NCBI GenBank assembly: GCA_963766995.1
Contig: CAVYCE010000001.1
Coordinates: 124,001 to 188,000 of the forward strand
Length of the DNA: 64,000 bases
DNA from: Bog-473 sp963766995
GTDB lineage: Bacteria; Actinomycetota; Acidimicrobiia; Acidimicrobiales; RAAP-2
Direction: 5' to 3'
Position numbers and translations under genes: made by a program. Under the pieces are notes generated by a model. It ran no database searches and was not told the DNA's origin. It worked only from the letters and a program-made list of their open reading frames with translations. The first letter of the stretch is position 1. Each line of letters begins with the position of its first letter. Shown one piece after another: positions 24,841 to 33,864 of the stretch.

Positions 24841-26018
24841 TGATATCCCAGTTCTAGGAGCAGTGTTTCGGTGTCCTCGCCATGTTCAGGGGCACGTCGC
24901 AGGGGCGGCGGGCACCCATCGAACTGCACCGGGACCGCCGGCAGGCGATAGGCCGTTTCGCCGTCAATGACCACGTCCCCGATGTACCCATTGGCCTGCA
25001 CCTGCACGTCGTCCAGCAGCTCCGAAATCGTCTGCATCGGCGCCCACGGCGCGTCGAGCCCCGACAGGATGTCCTTCCACTCGGCAAAGGTGTGTTTGGC
25101 GAATTCTCGATCCAGCTCGGTCACCAGGACCGCAGCGTTCTCCCGCCGGACTGCCATGTCGGCAAACCGCGCATCCTCGAGCAGATCGGACCGGCCGACG
25201 GTGCGGCAGAAATCGGGCCAGTAGCGGTCGGGCTGTAGGAACACCAGCTGAATGTGACGGCCATCTTTGGTGCGGTAGACCCCGACCAATGGGTTGACCT
25301 GCGGGCCACGACCACTGGCGGGTTGGGGCTCGGTGCCGCCAAGTGCAGCCAGTAGATCAGAGGACAGCGTCCACATGGCCGTCGACAACAGGGACACGTC
25401 GACCACACATCCGACCCCGGTACGAGACCGCTTCAATAAGGCCGCAGTGACGCCGAACGCCAATGCCATGGCACCGTTGCGATCGCCCATCGCACCGCGC
25501 TGCGAAATGGGGTAATCCCGCTCGGGGGGAGTCAGGATGTGTGCCATCCCGCCTCGAGCCCAGAAGGCAGTGGCGTCGTAGCCGGCCATGTCGGCGTCCG
25601 GGCCTCTGGCACCATACCCATGCCCCCGGGCATAAATGAGACCCGGATAGCGCTTGCGCAATTCGTCCGAGTCGAGGCCCAGCCGGGCCAGCGCCCCTGG
25701 CCGCAAGCTGGTCAAGAAGACGTCCGCCGTCTCAAGGAGCTTGTGCAGGAGCCGCAACCCCTCATCGGATCGGATGTCGAGCGCGATAGATCGCTTGCCG
25801 CGGTTGGCGAGCGCCAGCGAGAGATTGATTCTCCCACCTTCGGCGCCGATCCCCTGGGTGATGAGCCCACGGTAGGGGTCACCCTCCTTGGGCTCAACGT
25901 GCACCACGTCGGCCCCCCAGTCGGCCAGAAGAGCGCCGGCCACCGGGACAAACACCCACTGGGCCAGTTCAACCACCCTGACACCATCGAAGGCCTGATC
26001 GGTTGCGTTCTCTTCCAC
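24795..26018 (-). CDS. class III CoA-transferase (CaiB/BaiF family)
   Basis: This is a 407-residue single-domain member. The N-terminal FDGVRVVELAQWVFVPVAGA and DWGADVVHVEPKEGDPYR motifs are classic, and the catalytic Asp is in RGAMGDRNGAMALAFG. It transfers CoA from an acyl-CoA donor to a free acid, conserving the thioester bond in the pathway. An acyl-CoA synthetase gene in the same operon could provide initial CoA loading. Its start follows the Ddn-like gene stop directly, and its stop overlaps or abuts the DUF35 gene. It is a relative of the CoA-transferases at 7872, 45616 and 52202. Confidence 0.92.
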   Translation of the reverse strand: MEENATDQAFDGVRVVELAQWVFVPVAGALLADWGADVVHVEPKEGDPYRGLITQGIGAEGGRINLSLALANRGKRSIALDIRSDEGLRLLHKLLETADVFLTSLRPGALARLGLDSDELRKRYPGLIYARGHGYGARGPDADMAGYDATAFWARGGMAHILTPPERDYPISQRGAMGDRNGAMALAFGVTAALLKRSRTGVGCVVDVSLLSTAMWTLSSDLLAALGGTEPQPASGRGPQVNPLVGVYRTKDGRHIQLVFLQPDRYWPDFCRTVGRSDLLEDARFADMAVRRENAAVLVTELDREFAKHTFAEWKDILSGLDAPWAPMQTISELLDDVQVQANGYIGDVVIDGETAYRLPAVPVQFDGCPPPLRRAPEHGEDTETLLLELGYQWEEISSFRESGVIL

Positions 26019-26462
26019 TCAGTCTCCGGGCGCAGGGATGAGCACGACCACCGGGATCACGCGCTCAGTTCGGGACTGATAGGCGTCGTAATTCGGCCAG
26101 AGATCGGTGACGATCTTCCAAAGTCGTGGCTTCTCTGACTCACCCGCGGTACGAGCCGTCACGCCGATATGGTCACCCTTCACCTGAATCCGGGCCGACG
26201 GGTTGGCCTTCAAGTTCAGATACCAATTGGGATGCATCGGTGCTCCGCCCATTGACGCCACCACCAGGTAGTCGTCGCTATCCCGGGCATGAATAAGCGG
26301 TGTTGTCCGGGACAGCCCACTGTGCCTGCCCGTCGTCGTCATCAGAAGGATCGGGACGCCGTTCCAGATGTAACCGACTTCTCCACCGGTTTCTTGGTAA
26401 CGCTGCACATGCTCCGCGCCCAACAGGGTGATGTCGGGTGATTGATAGGTGGGATCGCTCAT
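26019..26462 (-). CDS. deazaflavin (F420)-dependent nitroreductase-family protein (Ddn-like)
   Basis: The 147-residue split-barrel protein has the Ddn/FDOR-A landmarks: ILLMTTTGRHSGLSRTTPLI, LVVASMGGAPMHPNWYLNL and KANPSARIQV. Family members use reduced coenzyme F420 (or bind other lipophilic ligands) to reduce activated double bonds or quinones. F420 use agrees with an actinobacterial host but is inferred from the family. It lies between P450 and CoA-transferase genes in the operon, with a 9-bp and a 0-bp gap. It may reduce an enone or protect against quinones made by the pathway. Confidence 0.87.
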   Translation of the reverse strand: MSDPTYQSPDITLLGAEHVQRYQETGGEVGYIWNGVPILLMTTTGRHSGLSRTTPLIHARDSDDYLVVASMGGAPMHPNWYLNLKANPSARIQVKGDHIGVTARTAGESEKPRLWKIVTDLWPNYDAYQSRTERVIPVVVLIPAPGD

Positions 26463-26471
26463 GTGTTCACC

Positions 26472-27722
26472 TCAATCGAATCGCACCGGAATGGCGGTGG
26501 CCCCGCGCTCGTAAAAGCCGATGAAGTTGGGGGCCTCCGCGTCGGGGTCGAGCCGCAGCCGGGGCAGCCGGTCCATCAACGCATTGATGGCGACGGTCAT
26601 TTCGGCGCGGGCCACGTGCTGCCCAAGACACACGTGCGGCCCTCCACCAAAGGCGAAAGTTGGCCTCGGTGGCCGTGACGGATCGAACTCGTCCGGACGG
26701 TCCCAACGCTCTGGATCGCGATTGGCGGCGCCCAGGCAGAGGTGAAGCACCGCACCCTTCGGCAGATGGCACCCGAAGAATTCGACGTCCTTCGTGACCC
26801 ACCGGGAAAACATGGGATCGGTCGGAGCCCAGCGGGTGGACTCCTCAATCAGGGGTCGCATAAGGCTGCGATCCGCCCTGACCGCTTCGACCAGGTCCGG
26901 ACGCTGTAGCAAGAGGGCCAGGGTGATGCCCATTTGCTTCCAGGTGGTGCCCGAACCGGCGGCGAGGAGGAGGAGCGAGAAGGACAAGATCTCAGCGTCA
27001 GTCAGCCGGTGGGCCGATCCCGCCTCGTCCGTCACTTCGGCTTGCACCAACACACTGATGAGATCACTGACAGGATGTTCACGTCGAGCGGCCACGATCG
27101 GCGCCATGATCTCCATGATCCGTTCGGGTTGGGAGAGGGATTCTCGGACATCGAGCGCCTGGTCGATCGGGATACCGAAGCTGCCCGTGATGGTGAGCAC
27201 CGGGATGGCCGCACAGAGCTCGACGTTCAGCTCGGCTCGACCGGCAACCTCGAAGGCATCAATGAGGGTGTGCACGGTGGACTCGATCCAGTTCTCAATC
27301 CACCAACGCACCTTGGTGGGCGAGAAGGAAGGTTGCACCAAAGACCGGTAGCGGCGGTGCTGCTCACCCCCCATGGACAGCATGCTGTTGGTTGGACCGG
27401 GCTCCCCCGCCTCGAGATCGACGGCCTCAGCCGATGAGGCGAACGTCTCTGGATCACGGTAAGCGGCGTCACACGCGGCCCAGGAGAAGGCCGAGAAGTG
27501 CGGCAGTTCCGCATACGGAAGCCCGTGGAAGAACAGGTCGTCCTCGACGCCGGAGAGAGTGTGCACGGTGCCGGGTTGGACCGGCGCCTTCTCCCTGAGC
27601 GCGGCCCAGACCGGATAGGGGTCATCCCGATACGTGCCCCCATTCCAGTTCTGGACGTTGTTGGCCAGGTCGAAAAGCCGACGGACCCGTTCGGGATCGA
27701 GGAGTTGTTGGGTCCCCGTCAT
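26472..27722 (-). CDS. cytochrome P450
   Basis: The 416-residue P450 shows LLLAAGSGTTWKQMG as the I-helix region, with Gly-Ser-Gly-Thr-Thr in place of the more usual Gly-x-Glu-Thr-Thr. The K-helix is IEESTRWAP (ESTR) and the heme loop FGGGPHVCLGQHVARAE, with Cys365 as ligand. The acidic residue next to the conserved Thr of the I-helix is missing, which could affect proton delivery. The overlap with the SDR gene (ATGA) and a 3Fe-4S ferredoxin gene two genes upstream in the operon suggest a dedicated hydroxylase/ferredoxin/dehydrogenase set. The substrate is unknown. Confidence 0.94.
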   Translation of the reverse strand: MTGTQQLLDPERVRRLFDLANNVQNWNGGTYRDDPYPVWAALREKAPVQPGTVHTLSGVEDDLFFHGLPYAELPHFSAFSWAACDAAYRDPETFASSAEAVDLEAGEPGPTNSMLSMGGEQHRRYRSLVQPSFSPTKVRWWIENWIESTVHTLIDAFEVAGRAELNVELCAAIPVLTITGSFGIPIDQALDVRESLSQPERIMEIMAPIVAARREHPVSDLISVLVQAEVTDEAGSAHRLTDAEILSFSLLLLAAGSGTTWKQMGITLALLLQRPDLVEAVRADRSLMRPLIEESTRWAPTDPMFSRWVTKDVEFFGCHLPKGAVLHLCLGAANRDPERWDRPDEFDPSRPPRPTFAFGGGPHVCLGQHVARAEMTVAINALMDRLPRLRLDPDAEAPNFIGFYERGATAIPVRFD

Positions 27723-28507
27723 TTGGCGGTGTACCCGCCGTCGATGGGCAACAGGATGCCGGTGACGTTGGCGGCGCGGTCAGAACAGAGGTAGACGGCT
27801 GCCTCAGCACAGTCCTCGGCAGTAATGGGTTTTCCCATGGGGTGGGCCGATCCGGTGCGTTCAGCCACCGCCTCCAGGTCAGCCCCGGACACCGCAATCC
27901 CACCGGCCGCCATGAACCCCGTATACGGCATCCCCGCGGGGCAGATGGCATTCACACGAATCCCGAAAGGCGCCACCTCGACGGCGACGGCACGGGTGAG
28001 CTGATGCACAGCCCCTTTGGTTGCGCCGTACACCGCGCCGCCCCACCCGACCAGGCCGGCGACCGAGCCCGTATTCAAGATCACGCCCCCGCCCCCTTGC
28101 TCCTTGAATCGCAGCACGGCATGTCGGCAACCCAGGAATACCCCGCGGAAATTCACGGCGGTAAGGCGATCAAAATCTTCGACGGAATGTTCTTCGAAGA
28201 TCATCCCGAGCCGTGGGGTTGGAATCCCGACGTTGTTGTACATGACGTCCAGACGGCCGAAGTGCCCGACGGCACTGGCGATCAGGGCCGCCACATCGGC
28301 ATCCTGGGCCACGTCACTCCGTTCTGCGACCGCCTGCCCACCCGACAGCTCAAGCTCCGCCACCGTCTCCTTGGCCCTGTCCAAGTCGATGTCAGCGCAG
28401 ATGACCAATGCGCCTTCCTCGGCAAACCGCCGAGCCGATGCTCGACCAACCCCGGAGCCCGCACCCGTAATGATCGCAACCTTGTCCTTCAACTGCACCT
28501 TGTTCAC
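27719..28507 (-). CDS. short-chain dehydrogenase/reductase (SDR)
   Basis: This is a 262-residue classical SDR with cofactor motif TGAGSGVG, Asp in VICADIDLD indicating NAD(H), NNVG in place of NNAG, and catalytic Tyr and Lys in VYGATKGA. It probably oxidises the hydroxyl made by the P450 encoded next. The GTG start overlaps the ferredoxin stop (GTGA) and its end overlaps the P450 start (ATGA), so ferredoxin, SDR and P450 are translationally coupled. The C-terminal LLPIDGGYTAK segment is standard for the family. Confidence 0.93.
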   Translation of the reverse strand: MNKVQLKDKVAIITGAGSGVGRASARRFAEEGALVICADIDLDRAKETVAELELSGGQAVAERSDVAQDADVAALIASAVGHFGRLDVMYNNVGIPTPRLGMIFEEHSVEDFDRLTAVNFRGVFLGCRHAVLRFKEQGGGGVILNTGSVAGLVGWGGAVYGATKGAVHQLTRAVAVEVAPFGIRVNAICPAGMPYTGFMAAGGIAVSGADLEAVAERTGSAHPMGKPITAEDCAEAAVYLCSDRAANVTGILLPIDGGYTAK

Positions 28508-28722
28508 TCTCCTTGTTGAGGAACGAGCACGATGGCTCCGGTTGGGCAGCCCTCGGCTGCGGCACTGAGATACTCGATGGTGTCTCCGCTGGCATCGATC
28601 ACGATCACCTTCGTCTCGGCATCATGGGCGAAGGTTGAAGGTGCGAACTGGATGCAGACGCCATGGCCGGTGCATGCCTCCCGATCAATGGTGATGGCCG
28701 GGTGATCGGCGGAGTCAGGCAC
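28504..28722 (-). CDS. 3Fe-4S-type ferredoxin, probable P450 redox partner
   Basis: The 72-residue protein has CTGHGVC (C-x5-C, with His at the place of the missing middle Cys) and a later EGCPTGAI. This is the ligand pattern of the [3Fe-4S] ferredoxins that accompany actinobacterial P450s. It should pass single electrons to the P450 at 26472-27722, whose gene is two cistrons downstream. I chose the GTG at 28722, which overlaps the amidohydrolase stop by 8 bases; translation from further upstream would add about 17 unconserved residues. The 3' end overlaps the SDR start by 4 bases. No matching ferredoxin reductase is in the window. Confidence 0.88.
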   Translation of the reverse strand: MPDSADHPAITIDREACTGHGVCIQFAPSTFAHDAETKVIVIDASGDTIEYLSAAAEGCPTGAIVLVPQQGE

Positions 28723-29920
28723 TCGCCACCACGGGCGGCTCGGCGGGCGTGAAGCGATACAACTTCTCGGCATTACCGCGAAGAAGCTTGTACTGCGTCT
28801 CTGCCGGCAAGTGACTGATCAGCTTCTTGACCCCGGTGATGCAGTTGGGCCACGTCGAGTCGGAGTGCGGATAGTCGGTCTCGCACATGATGTTGTCCTC
28901 ACCGATCTCCTCGATGCTGGCGATGCCGTGATGGTCTTCAATGAAGCAGCCGTACACGTGCTCTCTGAACAATTCTCGAATATTCAGCGTGTTCAGATCC
29001 ACATCCGTCGATGCATGCTCCATGAAGGTTTGCCCCCGCATGACCCAATACCGCTGCTTGTCGAGCACCTGTTCGGCGCGCTCGAGGAAATACGGCATCC
29101 AGCCAATCTCTCCTTCTGATAGCGCAATCTTGAGGTTGGGGAAGCGCTGAAACATCCCACTGAACAACCACGACAGCATCGCCCCAGACGTCCGGATGGC
29201 CCCCCACGCCAGGTTGGCCATAAAGGGAGAGTCAGGCGCTATCTGCGGGATCTGTGACGACGAGCCCACGTGCATGGATGCCACCATGCCGGTCTCATTT
29301 GCCATACTCATGACCGGATCCCAATATCGGTTGACATCGTGAATGGTAGGGAGCCCAAGCGGTGCCGGGTTCTCCGAAAAGGCAAAGGCCGTCACGCCCC
29401 TGGCCGCCATCCGCTCCATTTCTCCGGCCGCCAGCACCGGATCCCACATGGGAATCAACATCAGAGGGATATACCGACCCGGAGCGGCTGCGCACCACTC
29501 TTCTACAGTCCAGTCGTTGTAGTGCTGGAGGCATTCGAAACCAAACTCGCGGTCGCCCGCCTCCATGAACAGCTGCCCGCAAAATCGAGTGATCGTCGGA
29601 AAACAGAGGGAAGCCAGAATTCCAGCCCGGTCCATGTCTTCGATGCGGGCCGCCGAGTCGTAACACCCGGGACGCATTTCGGAATATGGCAATGGAGCGG
29701 GACTGAATTCCTCCTTGGACTTACCGGCCACAGCGCTCAAACCCGAGCTTGGAAACCGTTTTCCGTCGTAGACCCAATAGTCCATCCCATCCACGAATTC
29801 CTGATGGGGAGCGCGATCGCGGTCTTTCGCCGCCACGCGGTCGACCCACAGATGTGGCGGTTCGAGAATGTGGTCGTCGACAGAAATCAACCAATCCAGA
29901 TTCAGTTCAGATGCGGTCAT
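28715..29920 (-). CDS. amidohydrolase family 2 (COG2159) protein
   Basis: The 401-residue protein has the N-terminal D-D-H variant (LISVDDHILEPPHLW) of the metal-binding H-x-H, a central MHVGSSSQIP, and the C-terminal CETDYPHSDSTWPN with the conserved Asp and His. This subgroup is common in mycobacterial sterol and lipid gene clusters and is of unknown reaction; hydrolysis or decarboxylation of a ring acid is likely. It is the second gene of the operon, 12 bases after the aldehyde dehydrogenase gene, and overlaps the ferredoxin gene. It is related to the amidohydrolases at 3379 and 44347. Confidence 0.87.
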   Translation of the reverse strand: MTASELNLDWLISVDDHILEPPHLWVDRVAAKDRDRAPHQEFVDGMDYWVYDGKRFPSSGLSAVAGKSKEEFSPAPLPYSEMRPGCYDSAARIEDMDRAGILASLCFPTITRFCGQLFMEAGDREFGFECLQHYNDWTVEEWCAAAPGRYIPLMLIPMWDPVLAAGEMERMAARGVTAFAFSENPAPLGLPTIHDVNRYWDPVMSMANETGMVASMHVGSSSQIPQIAPDSPFMANLAWGAIRTSGAMLSWLFSGMFQRFPNLKIALSEGEIGWMPYFLERAEQVLDKQRYWVMRGQTFMEHASTDVDLNTLNIRELFREHVYGCFIEDHHGIASIEEIGEDNIMCETDYPHSDSTWPNCITGVKKLISHLPAETQYKLLRGNAEKLYRFTPAEPPVVASA

Positions 29921-29932
29921 GTGTCAGACCCC

Positions 29933-31411
29933 TTATGTCGGAAGTTCACCGATGGCAATGTGTTTGATCTCTTGGAAGGCGCGAATTCCCTCCACTCCCC
30001 GTTCACGGCCCAGTCCACTCTGCTTGTACCCACCACTCGGGGCGTACGCGCTGAATACTGACGTGTTGACGTTGACGGCACCGCTCCGGATTCGCCTGGC
30101 CACCGCCGTCGCCGCCGCCACGTCGGCGCCATAGACCTGACCCGAGAGTCCGTAGATGCTGTCGTTGGCCATCTGAATGGCATCCTCGACGTCGCGGTAG
30201 CCGATAACGGAAAGAACAGGGCCGAAGATCTCCTCCTGGGCTGCGGGATTGGCATTGTCCGGGAGATCGAGCACGGTCGGTTCGAAGTAGTAGCCCCGTT
30301 CGAACTCGGCTGGCCGTCCTCCTCCGCTGACCACCTTTCCTCCGTGCTCCTCGGCCAGTGCGACAAAGCGCTCGCAGCGTTCACGCTGAGACGCGCTGAT
30401 GAGAGGTCCGATCAACGCCGACTCATCGCTGGGCGGACCAACCTTCAGGTGGGCGTATGCAGCGCTGACCGACTCGAGCACCTCACCTTTGCGATCTTCT
30501 GGCACCAACATCCGAGTGGCCGACACGCACGCTTGGCCGGCTGTCATGGCAATGACCTGCGCCGCGCCGGCTGCCACTCGGTGCATGGCATCGGGAAGGT
30601 AGATCTGAGCCGACTTGCCGCCCAGCTCCAGGGCCACCCGTTTCACCGTCGAAGCGGCCTGGGCCAGGATCTGACGCCCCACGCCGGTCGATCCGGTAAA
30701 CGACACCATGTCGACCGCAGGGTCGGTGGTGAGGATTTCGGCCCCCGCAGCGCCCGGTTCGATGATCACGCTCAACACACCAGCTGGCAATCCCGCCGCT
30801 TCTGCGGCCGCACCGAAGGCAAGGGAGGAAATCGGTGTGAGTGGACTGGGCCGAAGGATCACCGAGTTGCCCGCCATGAGGGCGGCGATCAACTTCTGGA
30901 ACGCCATGATGATGGCGCCGTTGTAGGGCGTGATGGCCACCACCACCCCTACCGGCTCGTGGCGACGAAGGCTGAGCGCCACGCGACCGCGCACCAACTC
31001 GTCTGTGGGCACCGGATTCGCCTCTTCATGAGGGAGCGACAGATACAGGTCAATGGTGTTGCGGGCCTGAGCCATGCCGGCGCCGTACTGGGACATCTCG
31101 GCAAAGCGGAAGGGCTGTCCGGCCTCGGCCACCATGGAGGCGACCAGGGGTTCGTGGAGTGTTTCGAGGTGATTGAGCATCCGGCCCAGAATCCGAGCCC
31201 GCTCCGAGCCTGGGAGATCGGCCCACACTCCGGCGTCAAAGCTTCTCCTGGCTTCGCCAATGGCACGGTGCACTTCGTCGAGCGGAGTAACCACGAGCTC
31301 GGCGACGAGGGATTCATCGGCCGGGTTCTCAACCGGAAATCGGTCTGACCCATCCACCCAAGTTCCAGCTACGAAGCCGGTGCGGTATTCGAGGATCCCT
31401 GCCTCAGCCAT
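29933..31411 (-). CDS. NAD(P)-dependent aldehyde dehydrogenase
   Basis: The 492-residue protein has the standard ALDH signatures: general-base Glu in RVALELGGKSAQI and nucleophilic Cys295 in TAGQACVSATRM. Others are the cofactor region VVVAITPYNGAI and the C-terminal PSGGYKQSGLGRERG. It would oxidise an aldehyde, for example a P450-derived one, to the acid that the CoA ligase then activates. It is the first gene of the 12-gene operon. Just upstream lies a 19-bp imperfect palindrome (31433-31451), 22 bases before its ATG. Confidence 0.95.
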   Translation of the reverse strand: MAEAGILEYRTGFVAGTWVDGSDRFPVENPADESLVAELVVTPLDEVHRAIGEARRSFDAGVWADLPGSERARILGRMLNHLETLHEPLVASMVAEAGQPFRFAEMSQYGAGMAQARNTIDLYLSLPHEEANPVPTDELVRGRVALSLRRHEPVGVVVAITPYNGAIIMAFQKLIAALMAGNSVILRPSPLTPISSLAFGAAAEAAGLPAGVLSVIIEPGAAGAEILTTDPAVDMVSFTGSTGVGRQILAQAASTVKRVALELGGKSAQIYLPDAMHRVAAGAAQVIAMTAGQACVSATRMLVPEDRKGEVLESVSAAYAHLKVGPPSDESALIGPLISASQRERCERFVALAEEHGGKVVSGGGRPAEFERGYYFEPTVLDLPDNANPAAQEEIFGPVLSVIGYRDVEDAIQMANDSIYGLSGQVYGADVAAATAVARRIRSGAVNVNTSVFSAYAPSGGYKQSGLGRERGVEGIRAFQEIKHIAIGELPT

Positions 31412-31432
31412 GACGTCCCTCCAGCTCAGCTA

Positions 31433-31451
31433 AGTAGAGCAATGTTCTACT
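31433..31451. promoter_or_regulatory. candidate operator: AGTAGA...TCTACT palindrome before the 12-gene operon
   Basis: The 19-bp sequence AGTAGAGCAATGTTCTACT is an inverted repeat with a single mismatched pair, 22 bases from the aldehyde dehydrogenase start. The outer TAGA...TCTA arms and the GTTCTA half resemble TetR-type (KstR-like) operators, though the spacing is one base longer than the KstR consensus as I remember it. The TetR encoded at 22440-23132 is the likely ligand-responsive regulator. Confidence 0.55.
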
Positions 31452-31497
31452 GTTTCAAAGTACGGCATATTCGTCAACACCAGATCCGGTGCATTCA

Positions 31498-33864
31498 TCA
31501 GTAGGTCCACTCGAAACCCGATGTCCCCCGCGGCAGCTGCACCGACGCCACCCCGCTGGGGGCGGCAACGACGGATCGTCCGGCGAAGATCAGCTTCGAT
31601 CCCGGCAGAAGTCCGCTCAACGTGATGACGACCGGACCATCTGAGGCCACCAGTGCCGTGCCGATGGGCAGGTGCGCACCGATGGTGTCAATGGTCAGGG
31701 TGGCCACATTGTTCAAGCTGAGCAGCAACGTCTGATGAGACGCCACTCCGCCACCCGATAGCCAGGTGCCACTCAAGTTGCTCATCGGAGGGGCGTCAGA
31801 CGGCGCGATGACCTTCAATGCCACCTGTTCCGCCACCCGAGCTTCTGGGATCGCGTTGTCAACTGCCGACACCTTGGACGTCGCCCCCACCGCAGTGGAG
31901 CGTTCGGACAGTCCAGAGATCCAGTAGTCCGATGTCGGACCGAGGCCGAGAGACCGACTCACTGCCTGCGGGCACCACGTGTAGTCAACAGTGCCCGGGT
32001 CGCTCACCGCAGAAGGGGTACCGCCCAGCGCTGACACCTGCGTGGAGAAGCCATCTTCGGCCAGCGTGATCAGATGCTCACCACCGTCCGTGGAAAAGAA
32101 CGAGAATCGGTCTCGCGCCACAGCGAATCGGGCTACCTCTATCAGCTCGGTGGGGTAGGGCGACAACTCGTCGGCATAGGCATCGGAAATGACGAATGGC
32201 ACCCAGCGATCGTTCTCCGTCCTGTCGGGCGCGCTCGAAATCACCTCTTCCTGAAGACCCACGCCCAGCGTTGAACAGGTCTCCTCAAATCCGCCATCCA
32301 AAGGCATTGCCTCGCTGAACACCGACGGGTAGGTCGCGGCGAGGTCGAATGTACCCAACCCGCCCATGGAGAATCCCGTCAGGACGGTTTGATTGGGTGC
32401 AAGGTTGAAGGCCAGAGCAACTTCTCGCCACACCTGCCAGAAATCATGTTCGGCGATGCCTTCATAGAACCCAAGAGGTCCGAAACTCTCGGGCGTCACA
32501 CAGATCGAATTCCGGTCCTGACAGAGCTCCTGAATGAAGCGAGGGTCGGTGGCTCCATAGATGTTGTAGTTCGTCAAAGCGGCATGCAGCACCCATGTCA
32601 ATGGAAATGCCTGGCGCCCGGTATATGTCGTAGGGACATACACCGCATAGGGCTGAATCCGACCACGCAGTTGCGGATTCGCATCCGGCGAAGGATCGAT
32701 TCCCTGTCCCAGACTGAGGTCGGTCACGTACCAGCGGTCACTCCAACCCAGTACCACTGGTACTTGTGTGGTCGCATGTGCAGCGAGCTGGCTCCAAGTA
32801 ATCAGCTGCGAGAATTTTGACACGTTTCCAGTGGCAAGTGTGTCAGCCTGATCCGCATCAGCCCAGTAGTTACCGGTCAGCAATGTGGTGGAACCGGCAA
32901 TGTCGTCAGCACCCACCACCGGCAGTTGGTTGACCGCCGATGCGGCTCCCGCCACAATGCCGTTCGGAACCCCGCCTCTGTACGTCGGTGCTTCCTGGGC
33001 CACCGTGCGAAAGGTGATGTTGTACACCCGCGGTGCGGTCGGCGCGGCAGGGAGACCTCCGACCTCAAGGGGCGCGGCAAATCCCGTGCCAGATGCGTTG
33101 GCCAACCCGGCCGCAAGGCGGATTCGCCAATTGCCCGACACCGGCATGGTCGACAGGGGTATCGAAACGGCAAATGACTGGGCCGACATGTCAACCTGGG
33201 TCGAGAACTTGGCAATGATCGAGCCGGTGGCAACGTCAATCAGTTCGGCATCTTTAGCCGAGACCACCAATGCCCTATCGATCCCGGGCGACGAGACATT
33301 GGCGTTTCCAGGCCATTCTGAGGCGCCGGTCGTCGGATTGTCATCCGTATCAAAGGTCCATTCTGCTATGGGAACGTCGGGGCTGACCAGCGTGTTCCAG
33401 TCGACACGCCAGATTGTGGCGCTCGTGGTCAGCCCGACCGCGGTGCGAAAGATGTCCGCTCCGTCATTGTTGGCCGGGCCGGTGGGGTAGGTGTAGCCGC
33501 CCTTTGTGAGCAAGTTCTGGGTGTTAACAGGGACACCAGTCGACGGCCCGAATGCGTCATAGACCCAGTCGGTCCATTCGAACGCGCCGTCGATGAGACG
33601 ACCAGTACCGGAAGTGGGTGAAAATGCATCAGGAAAAGGCCAGCTGGAAGGAATCGGCAACGAGGGCTCGGGTGCAAGCGCGGCTGCCGCCACGCCGGTC
33701 GGTAGATCCGGTAGCAGCGCAGTTGTCGCGCCGCTGCCGGTTGTGCTCTCCAGACCGGATGCCGGCACGTTGGTCGGGAGGGTGAAGACACCCACCATCA
33801 CGATGGCCAAAACGAGCCAACACGACGAGTGTGACCTCGAAAATGCAGAACTCTTTCCTGACAT
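31498..33864 (-). CDS. secreted alpha/beta-hydrolase (esterase-like) with N-terminal beta domain
   Basis: The 788-residue protein starts with a signal peptide (SSCWLVLAIVMVGVFTLPTN) followed by a low-complexity Ala/Ser/Thr/Pro segment. Residues about 70-260 form a beta-rich domain (EWTFDTDDNPTTGAS) resembling DOMON or glucodextranase-C-like domains. A hydrolase domain follows, with nucleophile elbow GFSMGG (Ser499) and a likely catalytic His in STDGGEHLITL. The C-terminal 120 residues are another beta domain. The likely role is extracellular ester cleavage. The ATG at 33864 overlaps the stop of the SBP gene (TGATG), so hydrolase and SBP form a two-gene operon. A further GTG start 12 bases upstream is possible. 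Its closest named family is uncertain. Confidence 0.78.
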   Translation of the reverse strand: MSGKSSAFSRSHSSCWLVLAIVMVGVFTLPTNVPASGLESTTGSGATTALLPDLPTGVAAAALAPEPSLPIPSSWPFPDAFSPTSGTGRLIDGAFEWTDWVYDAFGPSTGVPVNTQNLLTKGGYTYPTGPANNDGADIFRTAVGLTTSATIWRVDWNTLVSPDVPIAEWTFDTDDNPTTGASEWPGNANVSSPGIDRALVVSAKDAELIDVATGSIIAKFSTQVDMSAQSFAVSIPLSTMPVSGNWRIRLAAGLANASGTGFAAPLEVGGLPAAPTAPRVYNITFRTVAQEAPTYRGGVPNGIVAGAASAVNQLPVVGADDIAGSTTLLTGNYWADADQADTLATGNVSKFSQLITWSQLAAHATTQVPVVLGWSDRWYVTDLSLGQGIDPSPDANPQLRGRIQPYAVYVPTTYTGRQAFPLTWVLHAALTNYNIYGATDPRFIQELCQDRNSICVTPESFGPLGFYEGIAEHDFWQVWREVALAFNLAPNQTVLTGFSMGGLGTFDLAATYPSVFSEAMPLDGGFEETCSTLGVGLQEEVISSAPDRTENDRWVPFVISDAYADELSPYPTELIEVARFAVARDRFSFFSTDGGEHLITLAEDGFSTQVSALGGTPSAVSDPGTVDYTWCPQAVSRSLGLGPTSDYWISGLSERSTAVGATSKVSAVDNAIPEARVAEQVALKVIAPSDAPPMSNLSGTWLSGGGVASHQTLLLSLNNVATLTIDTIGAHLPIGTALVASDGPVVITLSGLLPGSKLIFAGRSVVAAPSGVASVQLPRGTSGFEWTY

